Of a stretch of 40,075 nucleotides of DNA, positions 18,972 to 27,733 are shown one piece after another (the stretch's first letter is position 1; each line of letters opens with the position of its first letter). This stretch comes from an uncultured Alphaproteobacteria bacterium (GTDB lineage: Bacteria; Pseudomonadota; Alphaproteobacteria; Rickettsiales; CAIJLX01). Below the pieces are notes generated by a model. The model worked only from the letters and a program-made list of their open reading frames with translations, was not told the origin of the DNA and did not search any database. Where the stretch lies: NCBI GenBank assembly GCA_903821695.1, contig CAIJLX010000038.1, positions 1 through 40,075 on the forward strand, written 5' to 3'. The position numbers were made by a program, and so were the translations under genes.

Positions 18972-19773
18972 TCTCTATCTGCATGTCTGCGGCAAGCGGG
19001 CGGATGGATATCATTTGCTGGATAGTCTGATGGCGCCATTGGCGTTCGGTGATACACTCGAAATAACCTCCCATTCTGAATTATCACTAGAAGTAATAGG
19101 CAGCTCGCTCGCCCAAGAACCAGTCGAAAAAAACCTGGTGATGAAGGCTGCCCGCATGTTGCAAGAAGTGCTCAATACAACGCAAGGCGCAAAGATGGTT
19201 TTGCATAAACGTATTCCGCATGCTGCAGGGCTCGGTGGGGGGTCTTCTAATGCGGCAACGGCACTCAAATTATTGCTGCAATTATGGAATAAAAAATTGG
19301 ATTCGGAACAGCTACTGAAGCTTGCCACATCGTTGGGTGCAGATGTGCCGTTTTTCCTTTCGCCTAGTGCGCAATATGCAGAAGGTATTGGCGAAAAATT
19401 GACGCCTGTTGGTTTGCCAAAACTTCATCTGCTATTGTTCAATTCAGGGACGGCTGTACCAACGGTAGATGTATTTAAAAAAGGCTTTGCGGAATATTCT
19501 CGGCCAGCGATCAAACGCCAAAGTTTTGCTGATGTGAATGAGGTCATTTTGTATCTACAGTCACTCAACAACGACCTCACCAAAAACGCGACGATGCTTG
19601 CGCCGGAAATTGAGGACATACTTTTGAGGATAGAAAAAAGTCCGGGTTGCTTGCTGGCGCGGATGAGCGGGAGTGGGGCGACATGTTTTGGAATATTTGA
19701 GAGTGCAGAGTCTTGCACAAAAGCGGCACTGCAATTTCCCAATTATTGGGTGAAGACGACGCACACCTTATGA
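18946..19773 (+). CDS. ispE: 4-diphosphocytidyl-2-C-methyl-D-erythritol kinase
   Basis: IspE phosphorylates CDP-methylerythritol in the non-mevalonate isoprenoid pathway. GHMP-kinase motifs are present: [26 protein letters not shown] at the start, [17 protein letters not shown] as the ATP-binding loop (about residues 90-106), and the [16 protein letters not shown] C-terminal motif. DVPFFL contains the catalytic Asp. The protein has 275 residues. The start lies inside the 3' end of the TPR gene, and the stop overlaps the mutY start (TTATGA), so expression is coupled. Confidence 0.95.
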   Translation: [275 protein letters not shown]

Positions 19774-20723
19774 ACATGCAGGCGAAGATCCGGCGGTGGT
19801 ATGAAGCACATGGGCGCAAGGACTTGCCATGGCGAAATACGGATAATCCTTATAAGATTTATATTAGCGAGATTATGTTGTAGCAGACGCAAGTGGCGAC
19901 GGTACTTGCTCGGTACTACGCTCCGTTCTTGAAAAAATTCCCGACGCTTTCGGCACTCGCAAAAGCACCGGAAGTGGAGGTGCTCAAAAGCTGGGAGGGG
20001 CTAGGGTATTATCAACGAGCACGCAATTTGCATAAGGCTGCAAAAATGGCGTCGCCGAATATGCCGAACACATTGGAAGGTTTAATTGCTTTGCCAGGCA
20101 TTGGTCAGAACACGGCACATGCTATTTTAGCACTGGCGTACCACCAACCGGTGGCGGTGTTGGAGGCTAATGTGAAGCGTGTGTTGGCGCGATATTATGC
20201 CTTGCCGGTGGCGGGGTGGGAGGAGGCTGATGCCCTGCTCGATCGTAAGCACCCATTTATATACAACCAGGCGATGATGGATATTGGGGCGATGATCTGT
20301 ACGCCCAAGGCACCGAAATGCCCGGAGTGTCCGCTTGTCTCCGGCTGTAAGGGGAAGGTTAATCCGGAGCTCTACCCTGTTAAGAAATTGACGAAAAAAG
20401 TGCCGGTGCGGGAGAGGTCTATTATGGTGGCTGTCAACGCAAAAGGGCAGATCGCCTTGGCCCAAAAGCAAGAGGGGCGGCTGCTTTCTGGGCTTTATGG
20501 CTTTTGGCAACAGGAGGAAGCGACTGCAGGAAAAGTGATAGGCGAGGTGGTGCAGCAATATAGTCATTTTACCCTGAAGGGCCGAGTGATATTGCGTCAG
20601 GAAAAGACAAAAGAGCAGCAATGGTACACGCCGGCGCAGATCGCTAAGTTGCCGCTTTCCAAGCTGGATCAGAAAGTTCTGAAAATCCTCATTGACCATC
20701 TGCATGTGAACCGTCAAAATTAG
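19770..20723 (+). pseudogene. mutY: Adenine DNA glycosylase MutY, interrupted by an in-frame amber codon
   Basis: MutY removes adenine mispaired with 8-oxoguanine. The frame opens at ATG 19770 (MNMQAKIRRWYEAHGRKDLP) and reads as a good MutY until codon 38 (TAG, 19881-19883), exactly where the family has the first Gln of MLQQTQV. After it the frame continues to 20723 with LPGIGQNTAHAI (HhH), the Fe-S ligands C-x6-C-x2-C-x5-C (CTPKAPKCPECPLVSGC) and the MutT-like C-domain (LLSGLYGFWQQ, YSHFTLKGRV). The catalytic Asp position (ILDGNVKRV in E. coli) is Glu here (VLEANVKRV). One base change CAG to TAG explains the stop. Restart downstream would lose the catalytic Glu of SEIML. A sequencing error is the main alternative. 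Confidence 0.8.
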
Positions 20724-20749
20724 CGGCAGCAAAATCTAAGGAGAATAAG

Positions 20750-21292
20750 ATGGACGTATCAAAAATTACCGTGGGCAAATCAGCGCCATGGGACATTAAT
20801 GTAGTGATCGAAGTGGCGCAGGGTTCCTCGCCAGTGAAATATGAGTTGGATAAAGATTCGGGGGCGGTTTTTGTCGATCGCTTCCTCGGCACGGCCATGC
20901 ATTATCCATGCAATTATGGCTTTATCCCAAACACCCTAGGCGGCGATGGCGATCCGCTGGATGTATTGGTGATTAGTCCGCTTGCAGTCGTTCCTGGAAG
21001 TGTCATTCGCGCCCGCCCAATTGGTGTGTTGATGATGGAAGATGAAGGCGGGATGGATGAGAAAATCCTCGCTGTTCCGGTTTCAAAACTAACCCCGCTT
21101 TATGACAACTATAAAAGCTATAAGGATGTGCCAGAACTCTTAATTAAACAGATCGGCCATTTCTTTGAACATTACAAAGACCTCGAACCTGGCAAATGGG
21201 TGAAGGTAAAAGAATGGCGCGATGGTGAAGGTGCTGCAGCGCTAATCGAAGAAGGCATTGCCCGCCAGAAAAAAGAAAAACAGGCAGCGTAA
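20750..21292 (+). CDS. ppa: Inorganic pyrophosphatase
   Basis: Ppa hydrolyses pyrophosphate to phosphate, pulling biosynthetic reactions forward. The 180-residue family I enzyme has KYELDKDSGAVFVDRFL, MHYPCNYGFIPNTLGGDGDPLDVLVI with the metal-binding aspartates, and IGHFFEHYKDLEPGKWVKVKEW. AAGGAGA lies 7 bases before the ATG. It follows mutY by 26 bases and is followed immediately by a membrane gene. Confidence 0.97.
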   Translation: MDVSKITVGKSAPWDINVVIEVAQGSSPVKYELDKDSGAVFVDRFLGTAMHYPCNYGFIPNTLGGDGDPLDVLVISPLAVVPGSVIRARPIGVLMMEDEGGMDEKILAVPVSKLTPLYDNYKSYKDVPELLIKQIGHFFEHYKDLEPGKWVKVKEWRDGEGAAALIEEGIARQKKEKQAA

Positions 21293-21790
21293 ATGGCAAA
21301 AAAACAAAGGCCACCTACAGACCGCGAAAAGGAATATGCCAAGAGAATAATCACCCGCTTGTTCGTGGTGACTATTATTTTGACAATCATTTCTACTGCT
21401 CTGGTTTTTATAGGTTTCACCTATTTGGTGGTAATGATCATTATTTCCCTATTGCCCGCAATTGTTGCGAGCATTGTTGATCGTCGTCCGCGAAAATTCG
21501 CTTCTAAAACGGTAACCTGTTTTAACATCGCGGGTTTATTGCCTCCGCTGTTTGATACGTTTTTGGCTTCTGATCCGGACATTGCGGCACAGCATCAATT
21601 GGCGGATCCGTATACATGGATCATGGTCTATGGCTTTGCAGGTTTTGGGTGGTTGGTCGTATTCGTGATTCCACAAATGGTATTTTTATTCCTCGTTGTC
21701 CGTTCTGATCACACCATCAAAAAACTCGAAGCCAAGCGCAATGAGTTGGTAGAAGAATGGGGTGAGCGAGTGCGTGGGAGTTCCCAGTAA
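21293..21790 (+). CDS. Uncharacterised multi-pass membrane protein
   Basis: I do not recognise this 165-residue protein. After a basic start ([20 protein letters not shown]) it has about four hydrophobic segments: residues 22-40 and 42-60 ([39 protein letters not shown]), 73-90 ([18 protein letters not shown]) and 107-131 ([29 protein letters not shown]). A charged tail follows ([20 protein letters not shown]). The start immediately follows the ppa stop and the stop lies one base before folD, so it is within the operon. Small proteins like this, between ppa and folD, are seen in other alphaproteobacteria as conserved hypotheticals; I infer nothing about function. Confidence 0.75.
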   Translation: MAKKQRPPTDREKEYAKRIITRLFVVTIILTIISTALVFIGFTYLVVMIIISLLPAIVASIVDRRPRKFASKTVTCFNIAGLLPPLFDTFLASDPDIAAQHQLADPYTWIMVYGFAGFGWLVVFVIPQMVFLFLVVRSDHTIKKLEAKRNELVEEWGERVRGSSQ

Positions 21791-21791
21791 T

Positions 21792-22637
21792 ATGACTGCA
21801 ATCATTATTGACGGCAAAGCCATCGCCGAAGGTTTGCGCAAGCAAATCGCCGAGGAAGTGAGCGGCCTGAAAAACAAACCAGGCCTTGCGGTGGTATTGG
21901 TCGGGGAAGACCCCGCAAGCCAGGTCTATGTGCGCAATAAGGCAAAGATGACGGCTGAAGTTGGCATGCAATCCTTCGAGCATATTTTGCCTGTGGATAC
22001 ATCAGAGCGAGCACTGATCCGCCTTGTCGAACAGCTGAATAATAACCCGGCGGTGCAGGGCATTTTAGTGCAGCTTCCTTTGCCTAAACACATTAGTGAA
22101 AACGCAGTGATCGAAGCTATTGCGCCGGAAAAAGATGTTGATGGTTTCCATGTGGTGAACAGCGGAAAATTAGCGACGGGGCAAGAAGGGTTAGTGCCAT
22201 GCACACCACTGGGGTGCATCATTTTGCTCAAGCAAACCTTGGGTGATTTATCGGGTAAACATGCGGTGGTGATTGGGCGTTCGAATATTGTCGGTAAGCC
22301 GATGGCGGCGTTGTTGCTGAAGGAAAATTGTACGGTGACAGTCGTGCATTCTAAAACACCGAATCCGGAAAAGATTTCGGCGCAGGCGGATATTGTAGTG
22401 GCGGCGATTGGGAAGCCTCGCTTTGTGAAAAAAGAGTGGGTGAAGCCGGGTGCGTGCGTGATTGATGTAGGTATTAATCGCGATGAAAATAACAAGCTTT
22501 GTGGTGACGTCGATTTTGCTTCTGTCTCTGAAATTGCAGGGGCGATTACGCCTGTTCCGGGCGGGGTAGGGCCGATGACGATTGCATGCCTGCTGAAGAA
22601 TACATTGACCGCCTATAAACAACAGATGAGTAAATAA
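21792..22637 (+). CDS. folD: Bifunctional methylenetetrahydrofolate dehydrogenase/cyclohydrolase
   Basis: FolD interconverts 5,10-methylene-, 5,10-methenyl- and 10-formyl-tetrahydrofolate. Key motifs: [29 protein letters not shown] with the catalytic Lys (YVxxK), [50 protein letters not shown] for NADP binding, and [18 protein letters not shown]. The ATG at 21792 ([12 protein letters not shown]) gives the normal 281 residues; a longer frame from 21762 only overlaps the previous gene. It is followed one base later by pmbA. Confidence 0.97.
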   Translation: MTAIIIDGKAIAEGLRKQIAEEVSGLKNKPGLAVVLVGEDPASQVYVRNKAKMTAEVGMQSFEHILPVDTSERALIRLVEQLNNNPAVQGILVQLPLPKHISENAVIEAIAPEKDVDGFHVVNSGKLATGQEGLVPCTPLGCIILLKQTLGDLSGKHAVVIGRSNIVGKPMAALLLKENCTVTVVHSKTPNPEKISAQADIVVAAIGKPRFVKKEWVKPGACVIDVGINRDENNKLCGDVDFASVSEIAGAITPVPGGVGPMTIACLLKNTLTAYKQQMSK

Positions 22638-22638
22638 C

Positions 22639-23979
22639 ATGGATAAAAACCAGCTTGGCGATTTGCTCAAAAAAGCAAAAACATTAGGCGCGACTGCAGC
22701 CGATATTCTGATGGTCAACAGCGCACAAATGAGTGTCCGCCAACGCATGGGTGAAGCAGAAACAGTGGAACGTGCCGAGTCGGTTGGGCTGGGTCTGCGG
22801 GTGTTGGTGAAAGGTCGTGGCGGTATGCGCCAGGCGATGGTTTCCTCTAATGATATTCGGCCGGATACGCTAAACGCACTGGTTGATCGTGCAGTGGATA
22901 TGGCAAAGATTGCTCCGGTGGATCCCTATACGAGCCTTGCGCCACGCTCCAAGCTCGCGAAGGAAATTCGGCAGCTAGATTTGAGTGATCCTAACACGCC
23001 GACGGTGGAGCAATTATTGGAGATGGCGAAGACTGCGGAAGATGCTGCACTCGCTGTTAAAGGCATTACTAACTCCGAAGCCGCCGATACCCAATTTAGC
23101 CGCAACCGGATTCAATTGCTGACGAGCGATGACTTTGTTGGTGAATATGAAACGACCAGTTATTCGCTTTCAGTTTCCATTATCTCGGGCAAAGGTGAGG
23201 CGATGGAAAATGATTATGATTATGCCGTGGCTCGTCACCTCGCTGATCTCACTGATCCGGCGAAAATTGGCAAGAGTGCAGCCAAGCGTGCAGTCGGCAA
23301 ATTAAAGCCGCGCAAAGTTCCAACCTGCCAAGTACCAGTCATTTTTGAAGCTCGTGTTGCCCGCTCATTATTGAGCAGTTTTGCAGGCGCCATCAATGGT
23401 GCATCGGTAGCTCGCGGGGCAACCTTCTTAAAAGATAAAATGGGCGAACAGCTGTTTCCGAAGGGTATCGAAATTTTGGATGATCCGTTCCGCCTGCGTG
23501 GTATTGCTTCCCATCCGTTTGATGGCGAAGGTGTAGCTGGTAAACGCCTACGCGTGGTGAAGGATGGGATGCTTAGCTCATGGCTGCTCGATACACGTTC
23601 GGCGAAGCAATTGAAGTTGCGCACAACGGGCCATGCGGCTCGTGGCATCGGCTCTCCGCCATCGCCGAGCAACAGCAATTTTTACATGAAAAAGGGTAAG
23701 CAAACCCTCAAAAGTCTGATCGGCGAGATCCAGAACGGGTTTTATGTGACGGATGCATTTGGCATGGGAATTAATGGCATTACCGGCGATTATAGCCAGG
23801 GTGCGGGCGGGTTTTGGATTGAAAACGGTAAGCTAACCTATGCGGTGAGCGAGGTGACGATTGCGGGTAATATGTTGGATATGTTTAAGAATTTGACGGC
23901 CGCCAGCGATCTGCAATTCCTCTATGGCACCAACTGCCCCTCTCTGCGGATTGATGGGATGACCATCGCAGGAACTTGA
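22639..23979 (+). CDS. pmbA: TldD/PmbA family metalloprotease subunit PmbA
   Basis: PmbA (TldE) pairs with TldD to form a zinc metalloprotease that trims unfolded or modified peptides, such as microcin precursors and antitoxins. The 446-residue product has the family's N-terminal domain (AQMSVRQRMGEAETVERAESVGLGLRVLV) and the C-terminal domain motifs GINGASVARGATFLKDKMGEQLF, HPFDGEGVAGKRLRVVKDGMLSSWLLDTRSAKQL, GFYVTDAFGMGINGITGDYSQGAGGFWIENGKL and YAVSEVTIAGNMLDMF. As in other PmbA proteins, the HExxxH zinc motif belongs to the TldD partner, which is not in the window. Confidence 0.93.
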   Translation: MDKNQLGDLLKKAKTLGATAADILMVNSAQMSVRQRMGEAETVERAESVGLGLRVLVKGRGGMRQAMVSSNDIRPDTLNALVDRAVDMAKIAPVDPYTSLAPRSKLAKEIRQLDLSDPNTPTVEQLLEMAKTAEDAALAVKGITNSEAADTQFSRNRIQLLTSDDFVGEYETTSYSLSVSIISGKGEAMENDYDYAVARHLADLTDPAKIGKSAAKRAVGKLKPRKVPTCQVPVIFEARVARSLLSSFAGAINGASVARGATFLKDKMGEQLFPKGIEILDDPFRLRGIASHPFDGEGVAGKRLRVVKDGMLSSWLLDTRSAKQLKLRTTGHAARGIGSPPSPSNSNFYMKKGKQTLKSLIGEIQNGFYVTDAFGMGINGITGDYSQGAGGFWIENGKLTYAVSEVTIAGNMLDMFKNLTAASDLQFLYGTNCPSLRIDGMTIAGT

Positions 23980-23980
23980 A

Positions 23981-24025
23981 CGGCAGAAATTGACTTTCTG
24001 AGCGCACCGCTTTATCACTCTGCCG
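23981..24025 (+). promoter_or_regulatory. Competing hairpins in the leuB leader
   Basis: CGGCAGA (23981-23987) pairs with TCTGCCG (24019-24025), while CAGAAA (23984-23989) pairs with TTTCTG (23995-24000). The two stems share bases and cannot form together. They lie between pmbA and leuB, 19 bases before the leuB ATG. A possible -35 TTGACT sits inside the smaller stem. Whether this is an attenuator, a terminator for pmbA or chance is open. Confidence 0.3.
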
Positions 24026-24043
24026 CATTAACAAAGGTAGTAT

Positions 24044-25123
24044 ATGACAAAAAACATCTTGGTATTGGCCGGAGACGGCATTGGTCCTGAAGTCTGCGCA
24101 CAGGCAGTTCGGGTATTAAAGAAACTCACGGGCTCGGCATTTACCTATAGCGAAGCCCTCATCGGCGGTGCGGCGTATGACGCCGTCGGAACCCCATTCC
24201 CAGCCGATACACTTGCCAAAGCAAAAGAAGCAGATGCAATTTTGCTTGGCGCTGTAGGCGGCCCGAAATGGGAGAAACTTGATTATTCTGTACGCCCGGA
24301 ACGTGCGCTGCTCGGGATTCGCAAAGAGCTCGGCCTTTTCGCAAATTTGCGCCCGGCGATTGTGTTTGAGGCATTGGTCGAAGCTTCCTCACTCAAGCCA
24401 GAATTGGTTGCAGGGTTAGACCTCATGATTGTGCGCGAATTGACTGGCGGGATTTATTTCGGCGAGCCACGTGGTGTGACCACATTGCCCAATGGTGACC
24501 GCAAGGGGATTAACACGGAAGTGTATACAACACCAGAAATTCGCCGCATCGCGAAGGTGGCATTTGAGCTTGCTGCGAAACGTGGTGGCAAAGTATGCTC
24601 AGTGGATAAAGCGAACGTGTTAGAGGCGACTGAACTCTGGCGTGAAGAAGTGATTCACATTTCCAAAGATTATCCAAAAATCGAACTCTCGCACATGTAT
24701 GTCGATAACGCCGCCATGCAATTGGTGCGCACACCGAAGCAGTTTGATGTGATGGTGACGACCAATATGTTCGGCGATATTTTATCCGATATTGCTTCGA
24801 TGCTAACCGGCTCGCTCGGCATGTTGCCTTCGGCATCGCTCGGCGCGAAACAAGAAAATGGCAAACAGCATGCGCTCTATGAGCCTGTGCATGGAAGTGC
24901 GCCCGATATCGCTGGCAAAGGTATCGCGAATCCGATCGCGACCATCTTGAGTGCGGCGATGATGTTGCGTTATTCTTTCGATATGAAGAAGGAAGCAGAT
25001 GCACTGGAAGCAGCGATCAAGAAAGTGTTGGGGCAGGGTATCCGTACCGGTGATATCATGCAAGATGGCATGAAAAAAATCGGCACCACCGAAATGGGTG
25101 ATGCAATTTTGGCTGCGCTTTAA
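24044..25123 (+). CDS. leuB: 3-isopropylmalate dehydrogenase
   Basis: LeuB oxidises and decarboxylates 3-isopropylmalate in leucine synthesis. The 359-residue protein shows [84 protein letters not shown], the metal-binding Asp in [37 protein letters not shown] and [20 protein letters not shown]. All are LeuB rather than isocitrate dehydrogenase signatures. leuCD are not adjacent. The stop shares a base with the nusB start (TAATG), linking it to the downstream operon. Confidence 0.96.
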   Translation: MTKNILVLAGDGIGPEVCAQAVRVLKKLTGSAFTYSEALIGGAAYDAVGTPFPADTLAKAKEADAILLGAVGGPKWEKLDYSVRPERALLGIRKELGLFANLRPAIVFEALVEASSLKPELVAGLDLMIVRELTGGIYFGEPRGVTTLPNGDRKGINTEVYTTPEIRRIAKVAFELAAKRGGKVCSVDKANVLEATELWREEVIHISKDYPKIELSHMYVDNAAMQLVRTPKQFDVMVTTNMFGDILSDIASMLTGSLGMLPSASLGAKQENGKQHALYEPVHGSAPDIAGKGIANPIATILSAAMMLRYSFDMKKEADALEAAIKKVLGQGIRTGDIMQDGMKKIGTTEMGDAILAAL

Positions 25124-25539
25124 TGAGCAACAAATCCAAAGCACGGCAAGTTGCAGTTCAGGGAATTTATAATATTCTGCTGCTGGATAAAAAGCCGGAG
25201 GATATGGGGAAGCTACTCGATGATCTCATCGCTTCCGCGAGTGTAAAACAGCCGATTAAAATCGACCAAGAGTTTTGCCGGACATTGCTCGAAGGTGTTT
25301 TTTTCCGTCAGGCTGATTTGGAAGCATTGCTCGAGAAACATAGTAAATCCAAACTGCATAGCCCGCTGGTAAAGGCAATTTTGCTCGCCGGTACATTTGA
25401 ATTACTGGTGATGACAGAGACCTCCGCCAAAACGATTATCAGCGAATATATGGGACAGGCGGAACTTTATTTTGATACGCCGGAGCGGCCATTTATCCAT
25501 GCCGTGCTTGATGCCGTCTCTAAAGATGTCCGGGCATGA
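25123..25539 (+). CDS. nusB: Transcription antitermination factor NusB
   Basis: NusB binds boxA RNA with NusE and keeps RNA polymerase elongating through rRNA operons. The 138-residue product is all helical with the family pattern: SKARQVAVQGIYNILL at the start, the central FCRTLLEGVFFRQADLEALLEKH, SPLVKAILLAGTFELLVM and TIISEYMGQAELYFDTPERPFIHAVLDAVSK at the end. In most bacteria nusB follows ribH and precedes thiL; here ribH is replaced by leuB, but the nusB-thiL link is kept (ATGA overlap). Confidence 0.9.
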   Translation: MSNKSKARQVAVQGIYNILLLDKKPEDMGKLLDDLIASASVKQPIKIDQEFCRTLLEGVFFRQADLEALLEKHSKSKLHSPLVKAILLAGTFELLVMTETSAKTIISEYMGQAELYFDTPERPFIHAVLDAVSKDVRA

Positions 25540-26408
25540 ATGAATTTGATTTCATTGCCAAATATCTAAAACCCCTCGCGGGAAAAGAAGCCCTCGCCCT
25601 AAAAGATGACGCCGCAATCATCCCCGCTGGCGAAGATGCCGAATATGTCATCACCAAAGATGCGCTGATCGAAGGTATCCATTTCTTGCCCAAGACCAAC
25701 CCGGCTGATCTGGCCTATAAAATCATGGGCGCCAATTTATCGGATATTGCGGCGATGGGTGCCGCCCCACGTTTTTATCTCTGCGCCGCATGCCTCAACC
25801 CCAGCATTGATGAAACCTGGCTTTCGACCTTCACGACGACGCTAGAGAAGATTCAAAAACGCTATAAGGTTGTTCTCATTGGTGGGGACACTACACGCCA
25901 TCCAGGTAGCCTGATGTTTTCGATTACGATGATTGGTGAAGTGCCTAAAGGCATGGCCTTGCTACGAAGTGGTGCAAAGGTCGGCGATGTGGTTTGGGTC
26001 TCTGGGCGGATAGGTGAAGCGGCTAATTTTAAGAGCACTCGTTATCTGCGGCCAGAACCTCGTGTTGAGCTGGGGCTTGCTTTGCGCGATATTGCAACGG
26101 CAGCAGTTGATATATCGGATGGTCTGGTAGCTGATATTGAGCATATTGCGAAGGCTTCCGATGTGAAAATAAGTCTGCAGGCGGATGCGATTCCGATCGC
26201 GACCGGGGCGACAGTGGAGAAGGCCATCGTGGCGGGTGATGATTATGAACTGGCCTTCACCGCCTCGCCGGAAATGAATGATATCATCGAGAAACTAGGG
26301 TTTGAGGTGACGCCGATCGGCCATGTGCTGGCGGGCTCTGGGGTGCAGGTTCTGGATGCCAAGAACCAGCCGATCACTTTAACGAAAAAAGGCTATACGC
26401 ATTTTTAA
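25536..26408 (+). CDS. thiL: Thiamine-monophosphate kinase
   Basis: ThiL phosphorylates thiamine monophosphate to the active cofactor thiamine pyrophosphate. The 290-residue protein has MNEFDFIAKYLKPLAG at the start, LKDDAAIIP, the KDALIEGIHFLP motif, GANLSDIAAMGAAPRFYL, VLIGGDTTRHPGSLMFSITMIGEVP, AAVDISDGLVADIEHIA and AGDDYELAFTAS. These cover the nucleotide and magnesium sites of the PurM-like fold. It overlaps nusB by 4 bases and precedes rmuC by 23 bases. Confidence 0.95.
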   Translation: MNEFDFIAKYLKPLAGKEALALKDDAAIIPAGEDAEYVITKDALIEGIHFLPKTNPADLAYKIMGANLSDIAAMGAAPRFYLCAACLNPSIDETWLSTFTTTLEKIQKRYKVVLIGGDTTRHPGSLMFSITMIGEVPKGMALLRSGAKVGDVVWVSGRIGEAANFKSTRYLRPEPRVELGLALRDIATAAVDISDGLVADIEHIAKASDVKISLQADAIPIATGATVEKAIVAGDDYELAFTASPEMNDIIEKLGFEVTPIGHVLAGSGVQVLDAKNQPITLTKKGYTHF

Positions 26409-26431
26409 TCGTTTGGTGTAGTTTCACCTCC

Positions 26432-27733
26432 ATGGAATCATACATATATATACTTGGGGGATTAGTCGTAGGTTCAGGGCTAGGCTTTTTGCTGGCTAGA
26501 GCATTACGCAAGGAAGATACCCAAGCCGCCGTTTTATTATCAGACAATGCGACGCTCCAGCAGGAAGTTTCACGGTTGCGGCTTGAAGCTGAGAGCAAAG
26601 AGCAAACCACCCGTCAGGCACTCGAAAAGGCAGCTGGGCTAGAAGCAAAGAACGCAACTCTGCTCGATAACTTTGTGCAGATGCAGGATCAGATGCGTAT
26701 GCAATTTGAGAACCTTGCTCGCCAGATATTTGAAGAAAATTCAAATCGTTTTTCGGAGCAATCGAAGAAGGGATTGGGTGATCTGCTGAATCCGCTCAAA
26801 GAACGCCTTGTCGAATTCCAAACCAAAGTCGATAAATCATTTGGTGATCAAGCGAAGGAGCAATTCGCCCTCAAAAATGAGATTGAGCGGATTGTAAAAG
26901 TAAGCCAGACGATGAATATGCAAACCGAGAATCTGACCAAGGCACTGAAGGGCGATGTGAAGGCACAGGGCAATTGGGGCGAGATTGTGCTCGAGCGAAT
27001 TCTCGAAGAATCAGGCCTGCGTGAAGGTGTGGAATATTACCTGCAAGGTTCAGGGCTGGGGTTGAAGGATAATGAAGGCCGTGTGCAAAAGCCAGATGTG
27101 GTGATTGTGCTGCCAGAAGGCAAACATATCATCATCGATTCCAAAGTATCGCTGACGCATTATGAGCGTTATGTGGCGGAGGAAGACGAGGTCGCAAAAA
27201 AACTCGCGCTCAAGAATTTTATAGAATCGCTGCGCCAGCATGTGGTCGGGCTTTCGGGTAAACGATATGAGCAGCAGGGTACATTAGGCTCACCAGATTT
27301 TGTATTGATGTTTACGCCGATTGAAGGCGCTTATTCGCTGGCGGTGCAGCAGGATCCTGGGTTGCATCCATTCGCGTGGGAGAAGAAAATTGTGCTGGTG
27401 TGCCCATCTACGTTGTTTGCAACCTTGCGCACAATTGCCTCCGTTTGGAAGAATGAAATGCAGAACCGGAACGTACAGGAAATCGCACGCCAGGGTGGTG
27501 CGCTATATGACAAGTTCGTCGGGTTTATTGAAGATATGACAGAGATCGGCGATCGATTGAAGCAAGTGGATAAGGCATATGATAAGGCAAAAAATAAGCT
27601 TGTCGATGGAACTGGTTCGCTAATATCTCGCACCGAAAATTTACGTAAGCTTGGGGCGAAGACTACCAAGCAATTGCCGAAAGAATTAGTCGAAGAAATT
27701 GCTATTCAACAACTTGAAAAGAGTGACGCATGA
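26432..27733 (+). CDS. rmuC: DNA recombination protein RmuC
   Basis: RmuC limits recombination at inverted repeats; it is a predicted nuclease-fold protein held to the membrane. An N-terminal membrane helix (YIYILGGLVVGSGLGFLLARAL, residues 4-25) is followed by a coiled coil (about 30-170). The conserved domain comes next: KGDVKAQGNWGEIVLERILEESGLREGVEY, KPDVVIVLPEGKHIIIDSKVSLTHYERYV, SPDFVLMFTPIEGAYSLAVQ, VLVCPSTLFATLRTIASVWKNEMQNRN and GALYDKFVGFIEDMTEIG. The DxK in IIIDSKV belongs to the restriction-endonuclease-like core. It has 433 residues. The stop overlaps glmU by 4 bases. Confidence 0.93.
   Translation: MESYIYILGGLVVGSGLGFLLARALRKEDTQAAVLLSDNATLQQEVSRLRLEAESKEQTTRQALEKAAGLEAKNATLLDNFVQMQDQMRMQFENLARQIFEENSNRFSEQSKKGLGDLLNPLKERLVEFQTKVDKSFGDQAKEQFALKNEIERIVKVSQTMNMQTENLTKALKGDVKAQGNWGEIVLERILEESGLREGVEYYLQGSGLGLKDNEGRVQKPDVVIVLPEGKHIIIDSKVSLTHYERYVAEEDEVAKKLALKNFIESLRQHVVGLSGKRYEQQGTLGSPDFVLMFTPIEGAYSLAVQQDPGLHPFAWEKKIVLVCPSTLFATLRTIASVWKNEMQNRNVQEIARQGGALYDKFVGFIEDMTEIGDRLKQVDKAYDKAKNKLVDGTGSLISRTENLRKLGAKTTKQLPKELVEEIAIQQLEKSDA

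Noticed and set aside
19881-19883. Amber codon in mutY as programmed readthrough or pyrrolysine
   Set aside because: TAG ends other genes here, including aatA and mutY itself, there is no recoding structure visible, and the family residue is a plain Gln encoded by CAG; a nonsense mutation or read error is simpler.
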